A stretch of DNA of 43,672 nt from Chloroflexota bacterium. GTDB taxonomy: Bacteria; Chloroflexota; Anaerolineae; J102. Of the stretch, positions 8,451 to 18,548 are shown one piece after another. The position numbers and the translations under genes are program-made. Every line of letters begins with the position of its first letter. Within the stretch, counting starts at the first letter, position 1. The stretch covers positions 1-43,672 of the forward strand of contig JAADGC010000069.1 of the NCBI GenBank assembly GCA_013152585.1. The letters are read 5' to 3'. The notes under the pieces are model-generated. The model had not been told where the DNA came from. It saw only the letters and a list, made by a program, of their open reading frames with translations, and made no database searches.

Positions 8451-11400
8451 TCAGGACTGTGTGATCAGCGGCATCCACAGCAAGACCGGTGTGGGCGTAG
8501 GGGTCGCCGTAGCCGTGGGCGTGGCCGTCGCCGTGGGCGTGGGAGAAGGTGTCGCCGTTGGCGTGGGTGTGAATGTGGGGGGGGGGGTGAATGTAGGCGT
8601 GGCGGTGGCCGTGGGCGTGGCGGTCGGGGTATCGGTAGGCATGGGTGGGGGTGGGCACGGTGCCGCCAGGCAGCGTGTATTCCAGACTGAGTTCCGGCAG
8701 GCGCTCGGGCTCGTTCCAATCACTGCTCACCAGTTTGTACAACTGGTTGGCCGAGGCGTCGCCGGTGATCTGCCATCCGTAGTTGGCGGCATTGCCGGTA
8801 GCAAAGTCCTGCACGTCGGCCGTGACATTCCACTCGGTAAAGTCGCCCACCGCGGCCAGAGGGACGTCGGCGCTGGAGGTGGCGGCACGGTCGCCTGCGC
8901 CCAGGGCGCCAGGTGCATCCCAGGCCTGACCGCTGGTTGCCTGCTGCCAGGTAGCCTGGCGTTCTTCCCAGGCCTGCAACATGCGGTACAAATGTGTTTG
9001 CAATGGTGCAGTCTGATCTTCGTACACGTTCAGGCGCAACGTGGCTTGCGTAATCTTGGCATCGGCCGGCAGGGCGCTGAGATCAAAACGAATGAGGCTG
9101 TTGCGAGCGCCACTGGAGTGAATCCACAAATGCCCCAGGGTGCCGTAGTTGCGGGCGGGGTTCCACTCGTCGAGCAAGGTGTCCTGCACGATGGTCTGGC
9201 CGTCGCCAGCCTTGAGCAACATCGTCAACGGTTGCAGGTCCAAAGTCCCGAAATCGGCCTGTACGCCGGTCACCGACGCTCCCTGCCAGTTGAGGTAGCG
9301 CTCGGGCTGGCCGTCGTTGTCGTCGTCATCCTGCAGGCCGAAGTTGAAGCGCAGTTGCTGATGGGCGTGCAGTTCGCCGCCGAACAGGGCGGCGGGAATG
9401 GCAATTTCCAGATCGTAGCCGGTAGCGCTGTGCTGGCCGGCGGCCACAATGCCCGTGGTCGGGCCGCCCAGGCTTTGTACCAACCCGTCAGCACTGATGC
9501 TGACGCTGAAATCATCGCTGCCGGGGCGTTGGTCGGCGCTGGGATCGAAGCTGAGCAGCACGGCGTCGCCGCTGCCGACGGCGTTATCCTGCACCGATAC
9601 GGCCAGCAGCAGGGTGTCGGACCACCAGCCCCAACGCCAGGTGGCGCTGAGATCGGCGTCATCGGCCACGGGCTGGCCCTGCACAGAATCGGCGCTGGCG
9701 GCGGTGAGGCTGACGGCAGGCTGGCCCGCCCATTCGCTCACATCCCCATCCAGCGTCCGCGGCCCTACCGACTGGGCGGGCAGGGTGGGTTGCTGGCGGT
9801 CGAACTGGAACAGGGCCAGTTCGCCGAAGGTGGCGGGGTCGGCATCGAGGCTGCTTCCCGCCCAGATGAGATCGGTGTCGACATCATTTTGCTGTGCCGC
9901 GGGGGCAGTTGCTGTGTCGCGGTCGTACAGGGCGATATTGATGCCCAGCTTGCGCAGGTGCTCGAAGTTGGCACCCACGGCCGTGGCGGGGATGCGGGCT
10001 TCGATATCGTAGCCGGTGGCATGGGTCTGCACGGCCCATTGCCAGCCGGCGGGGGCGGGCTGGCCGCCTACCAGCAAGCTGCCGTCTGCACCAAAGAGCA
10101 TGCTGACGTCGTCGGCGCCGATCAGGCCGTCTTGCAAACCGTCGATGGCCACGCCTACCTGATCGAGTTGACCGGTTTGGGTGAGAACGTCGCTATCGTC
10201 GATGTGCAGGCCAAAGTAGAGGGCGTTGTCGTCCCAGCGCACGCGTACGTCGGCGTTGAGATCGGCCAGATCGGGCGTCTCACCGCTGATCGTGTCGGCA
10301 TCGCTGGCGTTGACGCTGCGCTGGAATGTGGATGTCCACTCGCTCAGATCGCCGTCGATGCTGGTGACGCCTTGCGGGTCGGCCACAAAACGACGGTCGG
10401 GTTTGGCAAAGCGGAGAATGGTCTGACCATCACCGGCGGCATAGACCAGTGTGCGATCCCAGGCATTGACGCTCCATAAATCTCCGGCTGCGGGCACATC
10501 GAGCACCGTCCAGGTGGCGCCGTCTTCGGTGGCTGCCAGGAATCCGTCACGGCCCACGGCCCAACCGGTGCTTTCATCCACCATCTGGATGCTGTAAATA
10601 AGGCTATTCACGCCCGTAAAACGATAATCTTCCCAGGTGAAGCCACCATCCTGGCTGTGCAGGATGCCCGCCTCGACGCAGGGATAGTCGGCATCTTCGT
10701 GGTGCCAGGACCCGGGGCGATAGCAGCCTGCGTACCACACGTTGTCGAGGGCACCGTTGGCATCGACATCGTAGGCGTCGATGGCATGTAGGAACCAACC
10801 GGCGTAATCGCTGAGGGGCGGGCGATGGCCCCAGGTCTGGCCACCGTCAAGCGTATAGCGGGGGCCGGCCGAAGTTTTGAGGATGGCCACCACGCCCACG
10901 TTTTCGTTGATCATATCGAGATCGACGCCGGTGGTGCGGATGACGGGTTGCGATTCGCTCCAGAAGCGATTGTTGGTGGTGTAGAAATAGTGGTGGGTGC
11001 CGGTGGCAATGCCTTTGTTGTCGGTGGTACGATTGACATCGTACAAGAAACCGCTATAGCCGGGTGCGAATTCGCGTCGCCAGGTGGCGCCGCCGTCGAG
11101 CGTGTGCACCATCAGGCCGCCGCGGCCAACAGCCGTGCAATCATCGGGATTGTCCGGTGCGCAGTCGATGGCCATCAACCAGGAACCGAGGGTGTCGGCC
11201 GCAACTGCAATATCGGGATTGTCGCGGAACTCCTGGGCGATCTCGCGCCAGGTGTTGCCGCCATCTGTGGTTTTGAGGGCGACGACGTGATCACCCACGG
11301 CATAAGCTACCTGATCGCTGGCGGCTTTGATGCTGAAAAAGCGGGGATAATGTCCGCCGATCACGTGTTCCCATTTGTTGCCGTCACGGGTGCGCCACAT

Positions 11401-12417
11401 GAACCAACTGGGCATTTGCGTGGGCCCCGACCAGTTGCCGTCGTTTTTGGCTATCACCGAACCGGCGGCCCACACGTGCTCGTTGTCGCCGGCGCCCAGC
11501 GCCGACAGATCCCAGCCCGGACTGGCGCTGCTTAGCTTCCAGGTGACCCCACCGTCGCTGGTGTGACCCACGCGGCCGTCTGGCCCGGCCACCCAGCCTA
11601 TTTGATCCTGGCCGGGGGCGAACTCGATTTCGTCGAGGGCGACGCCGATATTGGCCAGTACTGCCCAGGTGTCGCCTGTATCGCTGCTGTGATACAGGCG
11701 GCCATCACTGCCCACGGCCCACACGTGGCTGCCGGCAAGGGCAATGTCTTGCAGTTGGGTGCTGGTGGGGATGAGGCCGGTGATGGGGGTCCAGGTGGCG
11801 CCGCCATCCGCCGTCTTCAACAAAACGCCGTTGGCGCCGGCAGCAAAGCCGTGCAATCCGTCATCGGCCGCAGCCACGGCCAGCAGGGCCGAGTTGACGC
11901 CGCTGGTCTGGGGCGCCCAGGTGGCGCCGCCATCTGTGGTCTGCCATATCTCCCCGCCATCGCCCACAACCCAACCGTTGCTGCTATTGCTGAAGGAGAC
12001 GCCCACCAGGCGATTGGCCGATCCTATGGCCTGTTGCCGCCACGAGGCGCCGCCATCTTGGGAGCCGATGACAAGCCCGGTGTCGCCCACGGCCCACATG
12101 CTGCCGCCCTGTATGGCTAAATCGTACAGGTCGGCGGTGGGAACGGGCGACTGGTAGTGCCAGGTGTCGCCGCCATTGCTGCTGTTGATGATCATGCCGC
12201 TGCTGCCCACGCCAATGATGGTCTGGGCGTCGAGGCCGACGAGGGCGTTGACGACGCCGTCGCCGCGCCACACGCGTTGCCAGGCGCCTTGCGCTGTGGT
12301 CGCTGCGGGAGCGAGGTTGGTGTCGGTGGACGGGGCACTGAGCCCGTGGCTGGCGGTGAGGGGGATGGCCAGCAGGAGGAGTGCTATGAGGAATCCAATA
12401 CGTTTGTGATAGGTCAC
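8451..12417 (-). CDS. secreted YCF48/BNR-repeat, CBM9-like, DNRLRE surface protein (one frameshift)
   Basis: A secreted protein of about 1320 aa. Signal peptide (RIGFLIALLLLAIPLTASHG). About 640 residues of YCF48/BNR-like propeller repeats follow, each with a S.DGG.TW motif. Two CBM9-like domains begin IDGDLSEW (about 680) and LDGDVSEW (about 905). A DNRLRE domain (about 1085-1245) has RFDLSALPADAKITQATLRL. A Thr/Pro stalk and the tail LLWMPLITQS end it. The start is GTG 12417, with GGAG suitably placed upstream. The propeller frame and the stalk frame differ by one base: at 8643-8655 the coding strand reads CCCACCCCCACCC, and removing one C joins the domains to the stalk and to the TGA at 8453, just before a terminator. 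The track ORF instead runs on in a His-rich frame to 8290. Sequencing error, genuine mutation or slippage are all possible. Probably cell-surface; the ligand is unknown. Confidence 0.85.
8479..8645 (-). repeat. Thr/Pro-coding low-complexity repeat with an 11-base C tract
   Basis: Short imperfect repeats coding ATPTPT-type units form the stalk of the surface protein. They include an uninterrupted run of 11 C on the coding strand (8587-8577, G on plus). Such tracts are prone to replication slippage and would switch the C-terminal tail out of frame. Confidence 0.8.
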
Positions 12418-12878
12418 AACTTTTCTCCGTGGTGAAGTGAATTGCAGGTGTTTTGTCTGGTTGACCCCACACCCGGCTCTCGCAAGCTCTGGTTTTCCCC
12501 TCCCCGAAATTCGGGGAACGGGTGATGCAAAATCCAGACCGGATGGAAAGAGGGACGAAGCATCGGGGGTGGGATGAAATGCACTATCCAGATCGATAAC
12601 GTGCTGGGTTTTTTACCATCGCTTACGGTGGATGGTAGTCGCAGGGCGCTAGCGTAGCAGATAAAGCGTGGGGAGAGCAAGCTTCGCTGCCTTTGTGAGA
12701 CGCTGAAACAGGCCAAAATGGGCGAATTATCCTTCCATCTTACAAAACTGTCATCTTTGGGGGCTCAATGAGGGGCTTCCCCAAAAAGTGACAAGGCGCC
12801 ATGTGGAAGTGTGGCGCGTGGTATATTGAGGTGCGATGCGTCTCGAAAGTAGCCGTAGCTACTCTAAAACCCCCAGAC
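12418..12878. other. intergenic region with palindromes, no gene seen
   Basis: 461 bases between the surface-protein start and the sugar-transferase stop. It contains a palindrome CCCCGAAATTCGGGG (12502-12516), an ACCATC/GATGGT stem (12615-12620/12631-12636) and a weak hairpin AGTAGC-TACG-GCTACT next to the sugar-transferase stop that may help terminate that gene. No convincing coding frame, known riboswitch or tRNA was recognised. Confidence 0.5.
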
Positions 12879-14297
12879 TCAATAGGCCCCTTTTCCCTTA
12901 AGAACAACCCCAATCGTACGCCACAGGATCTGCAGATCGAGCAAGGGGGAATAATGGCTGATGTAGTAGAGATCGTCTTCGGTGTGCAGGTGCATAGGCT
13001 TGTCGCTGCGGCCGCTGATCTGCCACCAGCCGGTGATGCCGGGCGGCACGGCAAAGCGTTTGTGCTGCCAGGCTTCGTAACGGGCGACAATGAAGGGCAA
13101 TTCCGGCCGCGGGCCAACCATGCTCATTTCGCCTTTAAGCACATTGAGGAGTTGCGGGAGTTCGTCCAGGCTGGTGCGGCGAATCAAACGCCCGACCCGT
13201 GTGATGCGCGGATCGTCACGGCGCTTGTGGATGATATTGCCGTCCTCGGTTTCCTGTACCACTTGAGCTAACATTTTGTCGGCATGATCGACCATGGAGC
13301 GGAATTTGTAAACATGAAACAAGCGACCATTCTCGCCCACGCGTTCTTGTTTGAGGATGATGGGGCCGGGCGAATCGAGCTTGACGGCGATGGCCACGCT
13401 CAGCATGATCGGCCACGACAGCAACACGGTCGTCGACGCCACTATCAGATCAAAGATGCGTTTGATCAGGCGGTTGACCCCGTTGATGGCCGGGTCGCGC
13501 AAGCCGATCAGGGGAATGCCATCCCAATCTTCCATACTGGCCCGAAAGAAGGCCAGATCGAGGACATCGGGTACCACCCGTACACGCACAGGTTGTTCCT
13601 GCAACGAGATCACCAGACGGCGCAAAGGTTCGTGGGCGTGCAGGGGCAGAGCGAAGACCACTTCGTCTACATGATGGCGATCTACCATTTGTATGGTAGA
13701 CGACAAAGGTCCCAACACCGTGCCCCCCAGCAGAACCTGGCCCATTTTCTCGGGGGCGTCATCCACATAGCCCACCAAGTTCAACCCGGTCCAGGCTTCT
13801 TCCTGAATACGTTGGGCGACAGTCTGGCCCACGCGACCGGCGCCGATCACTAAAATGCGCCGCGTGCTAAGTTGGCGGGCGCCAGCCCAGCGCAACCCGA
13901 TCCGCAACACCCAACGATAGCCAATCAGGGCGCCGAGATCAACGATGAAGAAATAGATGAACATGAGCCGCGGCAAATCTCGGTATGACAGGTACAGCAC
14001 GCCTGCGAATACAAAGGCGGCGATGCTGATGGCCAGCAGCAGGATCTGCAGTTCGTCCACCGCCCGCAGGGTGTGCCGCGTATCGTATACGTTGAACAGG
14101 AAGAAAACCAGGGTCCAGATGGCAACCACTGTCACATAAAGTGCCGGCACAAAATGGATGTCCGGGGTACGAAGATTGACGCCAAAGGGTAGGAGCAGGC
14201 GAGCATGATATGCCACATAAAGGGCCAGTAATGTCAACAATAAATCACTGACGAAAGCATAAATGATGAAATTGGTATCTTCTTCGCGACGTAACAT
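12879..14297 (-). CDS. polyprenyl-phosphate sugar-1-phosphate transferase (WbaP/CpsE-like)
   Basis: Starts assembly of exopolysaccharide or surface glycan by moving a sugar-1-phosphate from a nucleotide sugar to undecaprenyl-phosphate in the inner membrane. 472 aa with four or five N-terminal membrane helices and a cytosolic Rossmann-like CoA_binding_3 part ([12 protein letters not shown], about 150-160). A membrane re-entrant helix follows ([15 protein letters not shown]). The catalytic bacterial sugar transferase domain has [25 protein letters not shown] and VGPRPE. The start ATG has AAGGAAAG in front and a good promoter upstream. It is divergent from a histidine kinase. The flippase and glycosyltransferase at 41-43 kb may serve the same pathway, but this is inference. 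Sugar specificity is not readable. Confidence 0.93.
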   Translation of the reverse strand: MLRREEDTNFIIYAFVSDLLLTLLALYVAYHARLLLPFGVNLRTPDIHFVPALYVTVVAIWTLVFFLFNVYDTRHTLRAVDELQILLLAISIAAFVFAGVLYLSYRDLPRLMFIYFFIVDLGALIGYRWVLRIGLRWAGARQLSTRRILVIGAGRVGQTVAQRIQEEAWTGLNLVGYVDDAPEKMGQVLLGGTVLGPLSSTIQMVDRHHVDEVVFALPLHAHEPLRRLVISLQEQPVRVRVVPDVLDLAFFRASMEDWDGIPLIGLRDPAINGVNRLIKRIFDLIVASTTVLLSWPIMLSVAIAVKLDSPGPIILKQERVGENGRLFHVYKFRSMVDHADKMLAQVVQETEDGNIIHKRRDDPRITRVGRLIRRTSLDELPQLLNVLKGEMSMVGPRPELPFIVARYEAWQHKRFAVPPGITGWWQISGRSDKPMHLHTEDDLYYISHYSPLLDLQILWRTIGVVLKGKGAY

Positions 14298-14373
14298 GGC
14301 TTTCCTTCGGGGGATGTGTTTAGCTTATTGTAAGCATTAACAGCGCTGACCCCGTTTTGCGCAACGATCTTAT

Positions 14374-14401
14374 ATTATACCCAATCTGCAGGCAGAGCCA
14401 A
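14374..14401 (-). promoter_or_regulatory. promoter of the sugar-transferase gene
   Basis: Minus strand TTGGCT (14401-14396), 16 bases, TATAAT (14379-14374). The start codon at 14297 lies about 70 bases downstream of the predicted transcription start. Confidence 0.65.
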
Positions 14402-14528
14402 AGAAAGCGCCAGCAATCGGGCGCGTTTCAGGAATTTGGGCGTAAGGTTGGAGGTGGCGCTGCGGCGCATCACGGATGCGACCAACACACGCCACCAAAA
14501 ACATGGGACGCACCCCCCGCCAGCTCAG

Positions 14529-14557
14529 TTGACCTTCGCACCTATGTGATGTAAAAT
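14529..14557 (+). promoter_or_regulatory. promoter of the histidine-kinase gene
   Basis: TTGACC (14529-14534), 17 bases, TAAAAT (14552-14557). Transcription would begin near 14564, just past the first ATG of the ORF (14559), so an internal start at 14574 or 14628 is more likely. Confidence 0.6.
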
Positions 14558-14558
14558 A

Positions 14559-16391
14559 ATGCCCGCTTTTTTCATGCTCGCCACTCCCATTACACAACTA
14601 ACGGCTTATTGGCACCAACATAGTTTGATGTTTGCATTTGATTACACCCCAGTACTGTGGTTATATTTTTTGTCAGCGGGTATAAGCTTGGCTTTTGCCT
14701 GGTATGCCAGCAGACAAACCGCCAGCACCCTGAACCGTGCGTTTACGTGGCTGATGCTGGCCGCGGGTTGGTGGGCGCTAACAAGCATGTTGGAGATCGT
14801 TAGCGCAAACGAAGAGACGCTGCTGTTTTGGATGAAATTGAAATATCTGGGGGTCATACCGGTCGCCCCGCTGTGGTTGATCATGACGATTGCTTATGTG
14901 CAGCGCCCCCAATGGCTGAAATTATGGTTCGTGCGTGCAGTGCTGGGCCTCGATCTGGTCATGATCGTTTTTGTCTTTACGAACGATGAAACGCATTGGT
15001 GGTGGTCGCAATGGCAATATGAAAGCACACCGTGGTTGCATGGAATGATTGTACAATGGGGGTGGGCATTCTGGGTGCACGTAGCGCTCGCTTATAGCAT
15101 GTTATTCATGGTCATGCTTCTCCTTTTCCGATTTTATTGGAATGTCTCTCCTTTCCACCAGCAGCAGATCAAGCTCCTGCTGATCGGGTTGGCACTCCCC
15201 CTTTCGAGCAATGCCCTGCTGCTTTCGGGCTATGTCCCCTCCGTACTAACAAGTATCGACATCACGCCGATTCCCATGGCCGCGGCGGGGGTGATTATCG
15301 GCTATGCTTTGTTCCACTACCGATTGCTTTTTGCGATTCCTATTGCCCGCGACATCGTCTTCAACCAGGTGAATGACGGTGTGATTGTGCTTGATCACAA
15401 TCAGCTTGTAATCGATGTGAATCAGGCTGCGCTCAGGTATCTCGGCATCACCAATAAACGTGTCGTGGGACAATGTATTACGGACCTGGAGATAGCCTCC
15501 GACCTACGAGACTGTCTGGCACCCGGGGCAGAGAACGACATCCGTGACTCGTCTGCATACGAAGTCGTTTCGCAGCAAAACGGGCATCCGCTTTATCTGC
15601 ACATAACGACCACCGCTATCAACGAAGCAGACACTGCTTCAGCCCACCGCCGCATGGTCACCCTGCACGATATCACCGAGCGCAAAAAATACCAGGAAAC
15701 GGTGACGCGTTATGTGCGCATGGTGGCGCATGATGTCCGCTCTCCCCTGTCTCTGGCCGTCGGCTATATAAGTCTGATGGCTGAATCACCTTTAGATGAC
15801 AAGACACTTTCGTATTTGCACATTGTCGAAAAGGCGTTGCAACGCATCGACAGGTTGACCGCAGAGTTGCTGGATCTGGAACGCCTGCGTCAGGGGGTGG
15901 GACTGTATCGCAAGTCATTTGCCCCCGAGGAAATCGCCCAACAGGCCTTTGAAGATATATTGCCCCTGGCGATAGCGAAAACACAGAAGTTTCGGCTGCA
16001 ACAATCCCCTCATCTCCCCTGTCTGTTCGGAGACCCCATGCTGATTCGGCAGGCGCTGGTCAATCTGAGCACGAATGCTATCAAATACACCCCACCCGCT
16101 GGCGACATCCTACTGCACGTGCAACAGGAAAACAACAACGTTGTGTTCAGCGTTGAAGATAATGGCCCCGGTATTGCCCTCGAGCGTCAGGCCAATTTGT
16201 TCGAGCCTTTCCAGTATGGCCGCAGGGAATCCGGCTCCGAACGAGGTAGCGGCCTGGGCTTGAGCCTGGCGAAAGCCATTGTCGAGGCGCATCAGGGCCA
16301 GGTTTTGGTGGATAGCACGCTCGGACAAGGCAGTATTTTTCGCATTGTGTTGCCGCTAGAGCCGGGTGGAGCCCAGGCCAGCCCGGTGTAA
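14559..16391 (+). CDS. sensor histidine kinase with N-terminal 7TM region
   Basis: Signal-sensing autokinase at the membrane. Up to 610 aa. About seven hydrophobic helices (24-250) resemble the HisKA_7TM input region (WWALTSMLEI, LKYLGVIPVAPLWL). A PAS-like segment follows (FNQVNDGVIVLDHNQLVIDVN, about 268). The HisKA phospho-acceptor is His391 in MVAHDVRSPLS. A complete HATPase_c has its N box NAIKYTP (about 506), DNGPGI (534) and GSGLGLSLAK (about 566). No response-regulator gene is adjacent, so it is an orphan sensor. The predicted promoter places transcription start after ATG 14559. ATG 14574 or 14628 (MFAFDYTPVL) then becomes the probable start, giving about 587 aa for the latter. GC content looks lower than in the neighbours. 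The signal is unknown. Confidence 0.92.
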   Translation: MPAFFMLATPITQLTAYWHQHSLMFAFDYTPVLWLYFLSAGISLAFAWYASRQTASTLNRAFTWLMLAAGWWALTSMLEIVSANEETLLFWMKLKYLGVIPVAPLWLIMTIAYVQRPQWLKLWFVRAVLGLDLVMIVFVFTNDETHWWWSQWQYESTPWLHGMIVQWGWAFWVHVALAYSMLFMVMLLLFRFYWNVSPFHQQQIKLLLIGLALPLSSNALLLSGYVPSVLTSIDITPIPMAAAGVIIGYALFHYRLLFAIPIARDIVFNQVNDGVIVLDHNQLVIDVNQAALRYLGITNKRVVGQCITDLEIASDLRDCLAPGAENDIRDSSAYEVVSQQNGHPLYLHITTTAINEADTASAHRRMVTLHDITERKKYQETVTRYVRMVAHDVRSPLSLAVGYISLMAESPLDDKTLSYLHIVEKALQRIDRLTAELLDLERLRQGVGLYRKSFAPEEIAQQAFEDILPLAIAKTQKFRLQQSPHLPCLFGDPMLIRQALVNLSTNAIKYTPPAGDILLHVQQENNNVVFSVEDNGPGIALERQANLFEPFQYGRRESGSERGSGLGLSLAKAIVEAHQGQVLVDSTLGQGSIFRIVLPLEPGGAQASPV

Positions 16392-16493
16392 ATAAGATGA
16401 GGTTTCGTGACGCTGGCCCGCCGGGGAATGAACTCTCCCGGCACCACAACTGTGCCCCGTGAACGGGGCTTGGCAGAAAAAATCTCTCGCAAA

Positions 16494-16535
16494 GCCTGTC
16501 CTGAGCGTAGCCGAAGGGGCGCAAAGTTCGCAAAG
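16494..16535. repeat. dispersed repeat remnant
   Basis: Contains CTGAGCGTAGCCGAAGGGG, whose complement CCCTTCGGCTACGCTCAG is closely related to CCCTTCGCTATCGCTCAGG at 37108-37124 and to CCCTTCACTGCGCTCGAGGG at the window end. GCAAAGTTCGCAAAG follows. Intergenic and non-coding. Confidence 0.5.
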
Positions 16536-16548
16536 AAGACAAAAAGCT

Positions 16549-16569
16549 GGCTCTTTTGGATTTCGTGGG
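16549..16569. repeat. dispersed repeat, copy 1 of 2 (GGCTCTTTTGGATTTCGTGGG)
   Basis: Matches 39148-39168 at 19 of 21 positions, same orientation. Both copies lie in non-coding DNA. Confidence 0.45.
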
Positions 16570-16846
16570 CTGTGCACGACCTGCTGCATCTGCGCCAACT
16601 CGTCGAGCTGCAAGTTGGCTTATGCCACCCACATCGCTAAGCCTTTCAGGGAGGGATATGCGGGCTGAGGAGAGATGAGCCAGACGGGCGCGGGCTGCCG
16701 TCCCGGCTTCTTGCGGCTTCCAAATTGGCATCCCGCCATCCTCGCCGTCTCGAGGGACGAAATGGTCGCTTGGCGTATCTATCCCTGTGCGTTTCGCTAT
16801 TTCTGCGAATCGAATGCCGAAAAAGACACCCAAGCGCGACCATTTG

Positions 16847-16875
16847 TTGGCTTATCGGTTATAAACCCTTAGAAT
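16847..16875 (+). promoter_or_regulatory. promoter of the SDR operon
   Basis: TTGGCT (16847-16852), 17 bases, TAGAAT (16870-16875). It lies 45 bases before the SDR start and is followed by a GGAGGA ribosome binding site. Confidence 0.6.
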
Positions 16876-16919
16876 AGAGTTATTCCCATCACCCATCCAT
16901 TTCGGAGGACGACATCTAA

Positions 16920-17726
16920 ATGAGTGAAAATACACTTCAAGGCAAATGGGCGCTGATCCTGGGCGCCTCCAGTGGATTCGGCGCCGCCACAGCCCGGGCC
17001 CTGGCGCAAAAAGGAATGAACATCTTCGGTGTTCATCTGGATATGAAACAGACCCGGCCCCGCGTACAAGCCGTGATCGCCGACATCGAGGCTGCCGGAA
17101 GCCAAGCTGTCTTTTTCAATATAAACGCATCCAACGAACACAAACGCACCCGCGCCCTGGCCAAAATGAAAGAACATCTGGCTGCCAGTGCCCAACCCGC
17201 TATCTGGCTGATGATGCACTCGCTGGCGTTCGGCACCCTCAAACCCTTTATTGCCGACAATCCCGAAGACGCCATTGCGCCGACCGACATGAACATGACC
17301 GTGGAAGTCATGGCGCACTCACTTGTTTACTGGACGCAAGCACTGGTGCGGGAGAATATGTTGGGGCAGGGTAGCCGTATCTGGTCCATGACCTCCGAAG
17401 GCTCGCATCGCGTGGTGCCTGGGTATGGGGCCGTCTCCGCGGCCAAATCCTCGCTCGAATCCCATACCCGGCAACTGGCGATGGAACTGGGCCCGCGCGG
17501 GATTCTCGTCAACTGCATCCAGGCTGGTGTCACCGACACCCCGGCGCTGCGCCAGATCCCCGGCCACGAGCAGATCATCGCCGCCAGCATCCGTCGCAAT
17601 CCCGGCGGCCGTATGACCCAGCCCGAAGATGTGGCCAACACCATTGCGGCGCTGGCTGTGCCCTCCGTCAACTGGATCTCGGGCAGCATCATCTTCGTGG
17701 ATGGCGGCGAAGACGTAGCCGGCTGA
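16920..17726 (+). CDS. short-chain dehydrogenase/reductase, enoyl-ACP reductase (FabL)-like
   Basis: 268-aa Rossmann-fold NAD(P)-dependent oxidoreductase. The cofactor loop is GASSGFGAA (15-23). The active-site tyrosine and lysine are Tyr169 and Lys176 in GYGAVSAAKSSLES, a Tyr-X6-Lys spacing. That spacing marks FabI/FabL-type enoyl-ACP reductases rather than the Tyr-X3-Lys of ordinary SDRs. The C-terminal ISGSIIFVDGGE is usual for the fold. First gene of an operon with PIG-L, a small helical protein, 3-hydroxyacyl-CoA dehydrogenase and a GNAT enzyme. Reduction of an enoyl-thioester is the best guess; substrate and pathway are not proven. GGAGGA 11 bases upstream of ATG supports this start. 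Confidence 0.82.
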   Translation: MSENTLQGKWALILGASSGFGAATARALAQKGMNIFGVHLDMKQTRPRVQAVIADIEAAGSQAVFFNINASNEHKRTRALAKMKEHLAASAQPAIWLMMHSLAFGTLKPFIADNPEDAIAPTDMNMTVEVMAHSLVYWTQALVRENMLGQGSRIWSMTSEGSHRVVPGYGAVSAAKSSLESHTRQLAMELGPRGILVNCIQAGVTDTPALRQIPGHEQIIAASIRRNPGGRMTQPEDVANTIAALAVPSVNWISGSIIFVDGGEDVAG

Positions 17727-17735
17727 GCCGGCATC

Positions 17736-18548
17736 ATGAGTAAGATGTTACGCATCCTGGCACTTTTTGCTCACCCCGACGACGAACTGGGCGCCGGGGG
17801 CACCCTGGCCAAGTATGCCGAAGCCGGCGCCGACATCACCCTCGTCAGTGCCACCCGCGGCGAAGCGGCCACCATCTATTGCGATGACTGCGCCACGCCC
17901 GACACCCTCGCCGCTGTGCGCACGCAGGAACTGGAATGTTGTTGCCGCGCCCTCGGCATCGCCCATCTGCAATGGCTGGACTGGCCCGATGGTGGGGTAT
18001 CCACCATTTCCGAGGCGACAGCCGTGGCCCAGTTGGTGCCCATCATCCGCCGCATCCGCCCCCACATCCTCATCACCCATCCCGAACACGGCACCTATCC
18101 CCACCCCGATCATATTGCCGTGCATCATCGGGCGCTGGCAGCGTACCGGGCTGCGGCTGATCCCAACTACGATGCCGAGGCCGGACCGGCTTGGGCCACC
18201 CCCAAACTCTACGTGCGCGCCATACCCGAAAGTGTCTTCGATCTGATCCCCGGCTTTAGCGATTACCGCGTCCAGCTCAACGGCCAGGCCCTGTCCTTCA
18301 CTGCCGACCCGCCCGAGCACATCCAATGCACCATCGACTGCCACCACACCGTGACGAAGCGGATCAGCGGTTGGGCATGCCACCGATCACAGCACAATCC
18401 CCGCGGCACCTTCAGCACCCTCAGCGCCGATCAGCAACAGCAGATCTTCGCTGTGGAACACTTCCGTTTACTCGACCACCATCTTGGCACCGATCTGCCC
18501 CCACACACCACCCTGACCGCAGGACTAGCCGACTTTGAACCTATCTGA
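17736..18548 (+). CDS. PIG-L (LmbE-like) family N-deacetylase
   Basis: 270 aa. Zinc-dependent deacetylase of the PIG-L/LmbE/MshB/BshB fold. Metal-binding motifs are AHPDDE (12-17) and HPDH (123-126), with HPEHGT just before. Family members remove acetyl from N-acetylglucosamine-type groups in thiol cofactors, GPI precursors or antibiotics; which substrate is used here is unknown. It starts 9 bases after the SDR stop and its 3' end overlaps the next frame by 14 bases. The start may be ATG 17736 or 17745. Confidence 0.88.
   Translation: MSKMLRILALFAHPDDELGAGGTLAKYAEAGADITLVSATRGEAATIYCDDCATPDTLAAVRTQELECCCRALGIAHLQWLDWPDGGVSTISEATAVAQLVPIIRRIRPHILITHPEHGTYPHPDHIAVHHRALAAYRAAADPNYDAEAGPAWATPKLYVRAIPESVFDLIPGFSDYRVQLNGQALSFTADPPEHIQCTIDCHHTVTKRISGWACHRSQHNPRGTFSTLSADQQQQIFAVEHFRLLDHHLGTDLPPHTTLTAGLADFEPI

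Larger units (their letters stand above)
16392..16919. other. intergenic region with repeat remnants and the SDR promoter
   Basis: 528 bases. Contents: a hairpin GCCCCGT-GA-ACGGGGC (16454-16469) without a T tail; a dispersed-repeat remnant with CCTGAGCGTAGCCGAAGGGG and GCAAAGTTCGCAAAG (16494-16535); a second repeat at 16549-16569 shared with 39148-39168; and the SDR promoter at the right end. No coding frame is supported here. Confidence 0.55.

Noticed and set aside
8479-8645. Repeats that might suggest a CRISPR or minisatellite
   Set aside because: They encode an in-frame Thr/Pro stalk; no equal repeats with unique spacers.
8413-10479. 688-aa plus-strand ORF
   Set aside because: It is antisense to the surface-protein gene. 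Its Gly/Val/Ala-rich translation is the usual mirror of a GC-rich gene, and the minus frame has clear domains.
12530-12720. Possible c-di-GMP-type riboswitch upstream of the surface-protein gene
   Set aside because: The conserved GCAAAGC and GGUAGC..GGGUUACC parts could not be found; only a partial resemblance.
16147-16833. 228-aa minus-strand ORF across the kinase end and the gap
   Set aside because: Low-complexity translation with no motif, overlapping the real kinase frame; the gap portion is repeat remnant.
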